Shown in pieces: positions 1 to 6,033 of a stretch of DNA of 6,033 nucleotides; the first letter of the stretch is position 1; the number at the start of each line of letters is the position of its first letter. This DNA comes from an uncultured Collinsella sp. Lineage in GTDB: Bacteria > Actinomycetota > Coriobacteriia > Coriobacteriales > Coriobacteriaceae. The stretch spans positions 1-6,033 of the forward strand of contig URUW01000111.1 in the NCBI GenBank assembly GCA_900551205.1. Reading direction: 5' to 3'. A program made the translations under genes and the position numbers. The notes below the pieces were generated by a model. That model ran no database searches. It saw only the letters and a program-made list of their open reading frames with translations, and was not told where the DNA came from.

Positions 1-506
1 CGACGGTCGATCTTGTGCACACGGGCCTCTTGCCCCACCAAGGGCCCCTGTTCTATGTGCAGCACACCGTCTTCTATGCGCGCCACGCTGTTGCGCACCA
101 CGTCGTCGTCGTCGAGCACGCTGCGGTACCAGTCCTGTGCATCGTCCGGCATGGGCGCATAGGCCCGCTCCCTGCTGCCAGCAATGCGGCAGCCAAAACT
201 CAACTGGGCCAAAGCCCTATCGAGCGCAGCGGCATCGTGCGTGGCGACGAAGAAGTATTCCTTGTACATGGGTTTGGTTTGGAGCGACCATGCGCCGTCC
301 CGCTTAAACCAGAACTCCTTTTGCATCACAAAAGCGTTCTGCATCAGCTCGTGTGGGATAATACGGCGCACCTTTTCGCAGGTCTCGCGCTCTTTGCCGT
401 TGGGGGTGTGGACCAGATACCAGCGGACGCGGCCGTGCTGGCTGTTGGTGGTGGCGCCGTTAAATGCGCCCGGCAGCTTCTCTTGGCGCCGTGCCGTCTG
501 TTCCAT
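1..506 (-). CDS. NusG-paralogue transcription antiterminator (LoaP/UpxY/RfaH-like), C-terminus cut by window edge
   Basis: The gene reads leftward from ATG at 506-504 and has no stop before the edge, so 168 codons are visible. An AGAGGGGG ribosome-binding site lies 7 nt before the ATG. The protein shows an NGN domain at about residues 27-115: WYLVHTPNGKERE at 29-41, and KPMYKEYFFVATHD at 78-90, which corresponds to the RPLFPGYVFV segment of NusG. A KOW-type segment follows at about 147-168, with GPLVGQEARVHKIDR matching the family's GPLxGxExxIxKIDR. Housekeeping NusG lacks this extra N-terminus and normally sits beside secE and rplK. Specialised paralogues of this shape (LoaP, UpxY, RfaH) bind RNA polymerase and carry it through long polysaccharide or antibiotic operons. 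The target operon would then lie to the left, outside the window. Family membership is well supported; the exact subfamily (LoaP is favoured for a Gram-positive) and the target are inferred. Confidence 0.85.
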   Translation of the reverse strand, partial: MEQTARRQEKLPGAFNGATTNSQHGRVRWYLVHTPNGKERETCEKVRRIIPHELMQNAFVMQKEFWFKRDGAWSLQTKPMYKEYFFVATHDAAALDRALAQLSFGCRIAGSRERAYAPMPDDAQDWYRSVLDDDDVVRNSVARIEDGVLHIEQGPLVGQEARVHKIDR

Positions 507-527
507 GTTCTCGCCCCCTCTTTTGGA

Positions 528-544
528 TTTGCGATGCACGCAAA
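528..544. repeat. Small perfect hairpin in the leader of the antiterminator gene
   Basis: TTTGCG at 528-533 and CGCAAA at 539-544 form a perfect 6-bp stem around a 5-nt loop. It lies about 8 nt upstream of the AGAGGGGG ribosome-binding site on the minus strand, within the predicted leader RNA. There is no T-run after it, so it is not an obvious terminator. It could modulate ribosome access or be coincidental. Confidence 0.3.
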
Positions 545-597
545 TGCAAGGGCGTTTAGAACAGGCTTCTCGCTCGCAGCTAGGCGCAGTCGCAAAA

Positions 598-719
598 GTA
601 CAGGTTTTTGTATCTTTCGACGTTGCTCATTATACGAGCAAACTGCTCACGTTTTCCCAGATTACACAAATTGCAGCGCGAACGGACACATCTCCATACG
701 CCTCTACAAAAACCTGTAC
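598..719. repeat. 15-bp perfect inverted repeat enclosing the antiterminator promoter (candidate invertible segment)
   Basis: The left arm GTACAGGTTTTTGTA (598-612) and the right arm TACAAAAACCTGTAC (705-719) are exact reverse complements separated by 92 bp. Outside the arms the match continues as GCAAAA with a 2-nt insertion on the right side. Each arm is itself a dyad, TACA-N6-TGTA, the form expected of a site bound by a dimeric protein or a recombinase pair. The 92-bp interior carries the TATAAT of the antiterminator promoter. Invertible promoters with this layout control NusG-like upxY genes of Bacteroides capsule loci. A looping repressor with two operators is the main alternative. The repeat is certain; the function is inferred and no recombinase gene is visible here. 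Confidence 0.6.
624..658 (-). promoter_or_regulatory. Probable promoter of the antiterminator gene with TGAGCA repeats
   Basis: A perfect TATAAT reads leftward at 634-629. The hexamer 17 nt upstream is GGAAAA, a poor -35, which suggests activator dependence. TGAGCA occurs on the minus strand at 649-644 and again at 629-624, exactly 20 bp apart, with the inverse TGCTCG between them (640-635). The -10 is thus embedded in GAGCA/TGCTC dyads that could be an operator. The transcript would start near 622 and give a leader of about 115 nt that includes the left inverted-repeat arm (598-612). Confidence 0.55.
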
Positions 720-730
720 CTTTTTGCACA

Positions 731-765
731 ACAAAAAAAGCCGCCCTAACCAGCGGCTTTTCTTC
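731..765 (-). terminator. Rho-independent terminator, T7 tail on minus, usable in both directions
   Basis: AAAAGCCGC (761-753) pairs with GCGGCTTTT (744-736) around an 8-nt loop and is followed on the minus strand by an uninterrupted run of seven Ts (739-733). Read on the plus strand, the same stem is followed by TTTTCTTCT, so it can also stop rightward transcription. It is the second of two stacked terminators after thrS and isolates thrS from the antiterminator promoter. Confidence 0.8.
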
Positions 766-775
766 TATAGATAAC

Positions 776-810
776 AAAAAAGGCGACCGCCCGCGAGGAC
801 GATCGCCTTT
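776..810 (-). terminator. thrS rho-independent terminator
   Basis: It begins 22 nt after the thrS stop. On the minus strand, AAAGGCGATCGTCC (810-797) pairs with GGGCGGTCGCCTTT (792-779) through all 14 positions, counting two G-U pairs, around a TCGC tetraloop. TTTTTT ends the structure (781-776). This is a canonical strong intrinsic terminator. Confidence 0.92.
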
Positions 811-832
811 GTTAATTCTTGTATGGTTTGTG

Positions 833-2596
<1,764 letters not shown>

Positions 2597-2623
2597 GGGT
2601 ATGTTTTCTCCTCTCGGATGCCT

Positions 2624-2666
2624 GATGCAAGTGCGTGCGATGCGCTCGGCGTTTTTGACTTGCATC
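2624..2666. repeat. 9-bp inverted repeat at the start of the thrS leader
   Basis: GATGCAAGT (2624-2632) and ACTTGCATC (2658-2666) are perfect reverse complements 25 bp apart. One arm abuts the predicted thrS -10 (2667-2672). A transcript starting near 2660 would contain only part of that arm, so a DNA-level operator is easier to imagine than a full RNA stem unless transcription starts earlier. It could serve thrS regulation. No T-box landmarks were seen. Confidence 0.4.
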
Positions 2667-2694
2667 ATTATAGGCAGGTTGCCATGGTATACAA
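2667..2694 (-). promoter_or_regulatory. Probable thrS promoter
   Basis: On the minus strand TTGTAT (2694-2689, 3 of 6 to consensus) is separated by 16 bp from a perfect TATAAT (2672-2667). The predicted leader is about 64 nt long and ends with the AGAGGAG site before the ATG at 2596. Confidence 0.6.
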
Positions 2695-2695
2695 G

Positions 2696-2726
2696 CGCCC
2701 GCCGCACCTTAATGGTACGGCGGGCG
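2696..2726 (-). terminator. GC-rich 13-bp hairpin between the zinc-ribbon gene and the thrS promoter
   Basis: CGCCCGCCG (2696-2704) and CGGCGGGCG (2718-2726) pair perfectly. The stem extends inward through CACC/GGTA, with one mismatch on the plus strand that becomes a G-U pair in minus-strand RNA, leaving the loop TTAAT. On the minus strand it is followed by CTTGTATACC, with no T-run; on plus it is followed by ATTTTCT. It probably ends the minus-strand transcript of the zinc-ribbon gene about 100 nt past its stop. It lies one base from the thrS -35, so a regulatory role cannot be excluded. Confidence 0.5.
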
Positions 2727-2824
2727 ATTTTCTACGCATGCTTCATCGTGTGGGGGCGGGTTGCGCGTGTGGCTTGTGGCGCGTGAGGCGCCCGTGGCTT
2801 GCGGCCGGCCCGGCGATGGATGCG

Positions 2825-3256
2825 TTACTGGATGCGAGTTCGGCAGTAGGGGCAGACCTTCCAGTGCGCATCGAGCGGGCGATGGCAGCTGGGGCACACG
2901 TTGCGAACCTGCGTATCGCACACCGGGCAGACGACGAAATCCTTCTCGATGGGCGCGCCGCACTGCGGGCAGGTGCCGTACTGGGCAAGCTGGCGCTCGC
3001 GCAGGGCCATGTCCAGCTCCTGCTCCTCGCGGTCGGACGCGTAGGAGTGCGGGCGCAGGACCAGGTAGGCGATGAGACCCACAAACGGGATGAGGGCGAT
3101 GATGCCCCATGCCACGTAGGCGCTGGCGCCGCGGCGGCGAGCGTCGATGAACACATAGACGACCGACAGCACATACAGGGCGATGATAAAGCCAACGAAG
3201 GCATAGACGACGCCCATAAGCTGCGGCGACATGAGCTCGGAGATGTACTTGGACAT
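2825..3256 (-). CDS. Small membrane protein with PLDc_N-like segment and two C-terminal zinc ribbons
   Basis: The 143-residue protein starts at ATG 3256, with AAAGG 9 nt upstream. Two hydrophobic helices lie at about residues 14-38 and 46-68. The second (WGIIALIPFVGLIAYLVLRP) matches the pattern of the phospholipase D N-terminal membrane segment (PLDc_N) that is widespread in small actinobacterial membrane proteins. A charged linker (about 74-92, REEQELDMALRERQL) leads to two CxxC zinc-ribbon pairs, C96/C99 with C110/C113 and C121/C124 with C135/C138, a double-zinc-ribbon layout. The ribbons most likely face the cytoplasm. The function is unknown: there is no catalytic motif, and the ribbons suggest binding to protein or nucleic acid. 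It is transcribed toward thrS but separated from it by a hairpin and a promoter, so it is probably not an operon partner. Confidence 0.9.
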   Translation of the reverse strand: MSKYISELMSPQLMGVVYAFVGFIIALYVLSVVYVFIDARRRGASAYVAWGIIALIPFVGLIAYLVLRPHSYASDREEQELDMALRERQLAQYGTCPQCGAPIEKDFVVCPVCDTQVRNVCPSCHRPLDAHWKVCPYCRTRIQ

Positions 3257-3277
3257 TGAGGTGTACCTTTCGGAATA

Positions 3278-3294
3278 TTTATAGTTCGGTCAAG
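3278..3294 (-). promoter_or_regulatory. Weak promoter candidate for the zinc-ribbon gene
   Basis: TATAAA reads leftward at 3283-3278, and TTGACC lies just upstream (3294-3289), but only 5 bp separate them, so they are not a -35/-10 pair. A start near 3271 would leave a leader of about 15 nt that begins at the AAAGG ribosome-binding site. No better promoter was found. Confidence 0.25.
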
Positions 3295-3356
3295 TTTACC
3301 ACGGGGTTTGTTTATATGGGACCACGGCTAGGCGCGGGGCTGGCGCGGACACAAAC

Positions 3357-3693
3357 ATCTCAATCTGTAACAGGTGGGAGTGGAATCCGGGTCTAGATGT
3401 TACAGATCGAGACACAGGGGTCCCTCCCCGACTTCAATCTCGATCTGTAACATCTAGGGTCTCAAAACCCCTCTTACTGTTACAGATCAAGACATTCAAA
3501 ATCCACCGGAAGGTTTGTCTTGATCTGTAACATCTAGAACCCAAATCATCAGCTAACTGTTACAGAACGAGACATACGAATAACCCGACGGGCTAACGTC
3601 TTGATCTGTAACACGTAGGACCGCAATTCCCCTCCTACTGTTACAGATCGAGACGAACGTGCGCCTGTGGTCTCAACATCTCAATCTGTAACA
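3357..3693. repeat. Array of nine alternating-orientation 16-bp repeats (BIME-like)
   Basis: The element is GTCTYGATCTGTAACA with few variants. Forward copies start at 3357, 3437, 3517, 3598 and 3678. Inverted copies (TGTTACAGATCRAGAC) start at 3398, 3478, 3558 and 3639. Start-to-start steps are 41, 39, 41, 39, 41, 40, 41 and 39 bp, so orientation alternates without exception at about 40 bp, with linkers of 23-25 bp. Neighbouring copies can always pair as 16-bp stems; 3478-3532 is a perfect one (loop 23 nt). The first and last copies are identical over 19 bp (AACATCTCAATCTGTAACA at 3354-3372 and 3675-3693). GATC at the core is kept in six of nine copies. CRISPR repeats do not alternate and are longer. 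REP/BIME mosaics and multi-site operators are the closest known parallels. Confidence 0.95.
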
Positions 3694-3851
3694 TGTAACG
3701 GCGACGACCGCGAGGTTGGGTGGGAAGATCTCGTGGTCTAACGTGGCCGGCATCCGTGCTGGGCGGTCCTCGTCTGCCGTTGGCGGGTGTTGCGGGGCTG
3801 TTCGCCGCATTGCCGCCGCGCTGTGGATGTATAGACCGTAGGATAGTCTTA

Positions 3852-3866
3852 TTGACAGCCTGTCAA
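3852..3866. promoter_or_regulatory. Perfect TTGACA-gcc-TGTCAA palindrome, candidate operator of the GlpA-like operon
   Basis: Six-base arms flank a 3-bp centre and end 7 nt before the GGGAGG ribosome-binding site of the first gene. The TTGACA is unlikely to be a -35, because no -10 lies at the right distance downstream. The position fits a repressor site overlapping the early transcribed region. Weak -10-like hexamers (TATAGA at 3830, GATAGT at 3842) lie just upstream without a good -35. Confidence 0.5.
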
Positions 3867-3883
3867 CTCGTCTGGGAGGCACT

Positions 3884-5338
3884 GTGAGCGAAACGTTTGA
3901 TATCGCGATTGTCGGCGCGGGCATCACCGGATGCGCCATCGCGCGGCAGCTCGCGCGGTTTGACCTGTCCATATGCGTGGTCGAGGCAGCCAACGATATC
4001 GCGCTGGGAACATCGAAAGCCAACGGCGGCCTGGTGCACGCCGGCTACGATCCGACACCGGACACGGTTAAGGCGCAGGTCAACGCCCGTGGCTGCGAGT
4101 TGTACGGTGCGTGGGCGCAGGAGCTGGGCTTTCTGTTCTGCCGCACCGGGTCGATGGTGCTGGGTTTTAACGACGAGGACCGCGCGCGCCTGGAGCAGCT
4201 ACGGTGCAACGGCCATGCCAACGGCGTGCCCGAGCTGTCGATCATCGGACCCGAGCGCATCCACGAGCTGGAGCCGCGCGCCAGTGCCGATGCAACGTGC
4301 GCGTTGTGGTGCCCATCGACTGGGTTTGTCGACCCGTTTGAGGTTGCCATCGCCGCGCTGGAGAACGCCGTGGCCAACGGGGTGACGTTTATGCGCTCCG
4401 CACCGGTGGAGGCGATTGAAATCGCGGGCTCGGGCGACGACGTGCGCTTTACGTTGGCGACGCCCGCCGGAGACGTGCGCTGCCGCTACATGATCAACGC
4501 CGCGGGCAACGGCGCCGCGGACATCTCGCATATGGCGGGCGCCGAGGAGTTCCAGATGGTCTGGCGCCAGGGCAACATCGTGGTGCTGGACAAAGAACCG
4601 CGCGCGCTGATGCCACTCTACCCCGTTCCCACGCCGGTGTCCAAGGGCGTTATCGTCACGGGTACCGTACACGGCAACACCGTGATTACCGCGACCGCCG
4701 CCGTGCGCGAGCCGGGCGATACACAGACCTACGCGACCGATATCAACGCGCTCCTGACCGGTGCGCGCAAGCTGGTGCCCGATCTGGACACGCGCCGCGT
4801 GGTGCGCGCGTTCGCCGGCGGGCGCCCGGTCATTCAGGGTACAAACGACTTTTTTATTGGGCAGTCGGCCGTGGTGCCGGGGCTATTCCAGGCGGCGGGC
4901 ATCCAGTCGCCGGGCGTGGCGAGCGCACCGGCCATTGCCGAGCGCATGGAGCAGGCACTGCGCAATTCCGGCGTAGCCCTGCGCGAACGTGCCGATTGGA
5001 ACCCGATCCGCCGCGCGCAGGACGACTTTGACCTCGCGCCGCTTGCGCGCAAGGAAGAACTCATTGAGTCCGATCCCGCGTGGGGGCAGATCGTCTGCCG
5101 CTGCGAGACGGTGCCCGAGGCCGAGATTGTAGCCTCGATTCGACGCCGTCCGGGCGCGGTTTCGGTCGAGGGCGTCAAGCGCCGCTGCCGCGCCGGCATG
5201 GGTCGGTGTCAAAGTGGCTTTTGCCAAAGCCGCGTGGTGGCGATCCTGGCGCGCGAGTTGGCCTGCGACCCCAGCGAAGTGCTGTTGGAAGATGCTGGAT
5301 CTTGGCTGGTCGAGGGACCACTGAAGGGGGTGCGCTAG
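3884..5338 (+). CDS. GlpA-like FAD-dependent (glycerol-3-phosphate) dehydrogenase with C-terminal BFD [2Fe-2S] domain
   Basis: This 484-residue protein starts at GTG 3884, with GGGAGG 4 nt upstream. The frame has no better start, and the N-terminus falls directly on the FAD-binding fold. Residues 5-35 form the dinucleotide fold ([18 protein letters not shown], GxGxxG at G11/G13/G16). [13 protein letters not shown] and the late AGGRPVIQG and [17 protein letters not shown] segments are typical of the DAO superfamily, about residues 5-360. A BFD-type iron-sulphur domain follows, with C405/C407 in VCRCETV and C442/C447 in GRCQSGFC; C435 is an extra Cys. E. coli GlpA has the same order (FAD domain plus BFD, about 540 residues), and Thermotoga TM1432-type proteins are near this length. 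The likely reaction is oxidation of G3P to DHAP, with electrons passed through the Fe-S domain to partner subunits. LhgO-like 2-hydroxy-acid oxidation is an alternative. The next gene begins 1 bp later, implying translational coupling. Confidence 0.93.
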   Translation: MSETFDIAIVGAGITGCAIARQLARFDLSICVVEAANDIALGTSKANGGLVHAGYDPTPDTVKAQVNARGCELYGAWAQELGFLFCRTGSMVLGFNDEDRARLEQLRCNGHANGVPELSIIGPERIHELEPRASADATCALWCPSTGFVDPFEVAIAALENAVANGVTFMRSAPVEAIEIAGSGDDVRFTLATPAGDVRCRYMINAAGNGAADISHMAGAEEFQMVWRQGNIVVLDKEPRALMPLYPVPTPVSKGVIVTGTVHGNTVITATAAVREPGDTQTYATDINALLTGARKLVPDLDTRRVVRAFAGGRPVIQGTNDFFIGQSAVVPGLFQAAGIQSPGVASAPAIAERMEQALRNSGVALRERADWNPIRRAQDDFDLAPLARKEELIESDPAWGQIVCRCETVPEAEIVASIRRRPGAVSVEGVKRRCRAGMGRCQSGFCQSRVVAILARELACDPSEVLLEDAGSWLVEGPLKGVR

Positions 5339-5339
5339 A

Positions 5340-6033
5340 ATGGCGACGTTTGATATGCGCAACAAACGCGCAGAGGCCGGAACCATAGCGTCGGTAGCAA
5401 CGCAGGCCTTCGACGTGGTCGTCATCGGAGGAGGCCCCGCCGGCATGGCTGCAGCGCTGGCCGCGCATAAGGCCGGAGCACGCGTGGCCATCGTGGAGCG
5501 CGAACAGCACCTGGGCGGAATCCTCCGCCAGTGCATCCACCCCGGCTTTGGCCTGTCGCACTTTAAACAGGAGCTCACCGGTCCCGAGTACGCGCAGCGC
5601 TTTATCGACCAGGTGCACGCAACCGACATTGCGCTGTTCCTCAACAGCATGGTGCTTGGGATTGATTCAGGCGAGCCTGCAGAAGACACCGAGGTCCATA
5701 CCGTCACGCTCATGAACCCTGCCGGCATGTTGCAGCTCACCGGGCGCGCGGTCGTCCTTGCCATGGGTTGCCGTGAGCGCACCCGCAGCGAGATCAAGAT
5801 CCCCGGCAGTCGTCCCGCCGGTGTGTTTACGGCGGGCCTGGCGCAGCGATACATCAATATCGAAAACCTTAAACCCGGCTCGCGCGCCGTCATTTTGGGC
5901 TCGGGTGACATCGGGCTGATCATGGCGCGCCGTTGCACGCTCGAGGGGATTTCGGTCGAGGGCGTGTACGAGCTCATGCCGTACGCCAACGGCCTGCGCC
6001 GCAACGTCAAGAACTGCCTGGACGACTTCGGCA
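5340..6033 (+). CDS. FAD/NAD-dependent oxidoreductase, partner of the GlpA-like dehydrogenase, 3' end cut by window edge
   Basis: The frame starts at ATG 5340, one base after the upstream stop. AAGGGGG lies 9 nt before the ATG, inside the preceding gene. All 231 visible codons are open. An unusual leader of about 23 residues precedes the FAD fold [16 protein letters not shown] (GxGxxG at 30-35). The segment [14 protein letters not shown] (59-72, Cys65) and AMGCRERTR (141-149) are hallmarks of the Pyr_redox_2 proteins paired with anaerobic G3P dehydrogenases. A second dinucleotide fold, [15 protein letters not shown] (184-198), should bind NAD(P). The family usually has about 400-420 residues, so roughly half is present. 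It probably relays electrons between the GlpA-like subunit and a nicotinamide or quinone carrier. In Thermotoga and Firmicutes the third gene of the set is a small DUF1667 protein, expected just beyond the right edge. Confidence 0.93.
   Translation, partial: MATFDMRNKRAEAGTIASVATQAFDVVVIGGGPAGMAAALAAHKAGARVAIVEREQHLGGILRQCIHPGFGLSHFKQELTGPEYAQRFIDQVHATDIALFLNSMVLGIDSGEPAEDTEVHTVTLMNPAGMLQLTGRAVVLAMGCRERTRSEIKIPGSRPAGVFTAGLAQRYINIENLKPGSRAVILGSGDIGLIMARRCTLEGISVEGVYELMPYANGLRRNVKNCLDDFG

Larger units (their letters stand above)
3257..3883. other. Divergent intergenic region without a gene
   Basis: These 627 bp separate the leftward zinc-ribbon gene from the rightward GlpA-like operon. The region contains the alternating repeat array (3357-3693), a palindrome just before the right-hand gene (3852-3866), and otherwise GC-rich sequence (3694-3851) with no convincing gene, tRNA or terminator. 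A minus-strand open frame at 4023-3673 starts inside the GlpA-like gene and reads as a shadow. The array portion is visibly more AT-rich than the flanking genes. Confidence 0.8.

Noticed and set aside
15..749. 244-codon plus-strand frame at the left edge
   Set aside because: It is antisense to the NusG-like gene, crosses the inverted repeat and a terminator, and has no recognisable domain.
580..777. 65-codon minus-strand frame upstream of the antiterminator gene
   Set aside because: It starts before the second terminator, spans the promoter and both repeat arms, and has no ribosome-binding site or homology pattern.
2597..2707. Extended ThrRS N-terminus from the ATG at 2707
   Set aside because: The extra 37 codons overlap the TATAAT promoter and leader dyad, lack a ribosome-binding site and do not resemble a TGS domain.
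3357..3693. CRISPR array interpretation
   Set aside because: Repeats are only 16 bp and alternate in orientation, linkers resemble one another, and no cas gene is present in the window.
3852..3857. TTGACA read as a -35 box for the GlpA-like gene
   Set aside because: No -10 hexamer lies 16-18 bp downstream; that position is occupied by the ribosome-binding site, and the hexamer is one arm of a palindrome.
3673..4023. 116-codon minus-strand frame crossing the array end and the GlpA-like start
   Set aside because: It is antisense to the conserved FAD-binding N-terminus and shows low-complexity shadow composition; no ribosome-binding site was seen.
4883..6010. 375-codon minus-strand frame
   Set aside because: It is antisense to two clearly conserved oxidoreductase genes and has shadow composition.

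Overview
The window looks like chromosomal DNA from a GC-rich anaerobic Gram-positive, most plausibly a gut actinobacterium of the Coriobacteriia (Collinsella-like). This is inferred from the strong G/C preference at third codon positions, the clostridial/actinobacterial type of threonyl-tRNA synthetase, and an anaerobic-type glycerol-3-phosphate dehydrogenase gene pair. No search was run, so the taxonomic call is tentative.

Layout. The left three genes are on the minus strand. (1) Positions 506 to 1 hold the first 168 codons of a NusG-paralogue antiterminator (LoaP/UpxY/RfaH-like) that runs off the left edge. (2) Its control region (507-730) has a promoter with a perfect TATAAT, enclosed by a 15-bp perfect inverted repeat (598-612 and 705-719). 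(3) Two stacked rho-independent terminators (731-765 and 776-810) separate this region from thrS (2596-833), which encodes a ThrRS without the usual N-terminal TGS domain. (4) Upstream of thrS are a promoter, an inverted repeat and a GC-rich hairpin. Before that comes a small membrane protein with two zinc ribbons (3256-2825).

A divergent intergenic region (3257-3883) then holds the most striking structure in the window: nine copies of a 16-bp element at 39-41 bp steps in strictly alternating orientation (3357-3693). It resembles a BIME-like mosaic of repeats. It is not a conventional CRISPR array.

The right part is a plus-strand operon. A GTG-started FAD oxidoreductase with a C-terminal BFD [2Fe-2S] domain (GlpA-like, 3884-5338) is followed after 1 bp by a pyridine-nucleotide-disulphide-type FAD oxidoreductase (5340 to the right edge). 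Together they look like the anaerobic G3P dehydrogenase set known next to glpK in Thermotoga and Firmicutes, where a DUF1667 gene usually comes third. A perfect TTGACA-gcc-TGTCAA palindrome sits just before the first gene.

Two observations stand out. One is the alternating repeat array. The other is the inverted repeat around the antiterminator promoter, which has the architecture of a phase-variable invertible promoter like those that drive NusG-like genes of surface polysaccharide loci in Bacteroides. Both functional readings are inferences; the repeats themselves are directly visible.
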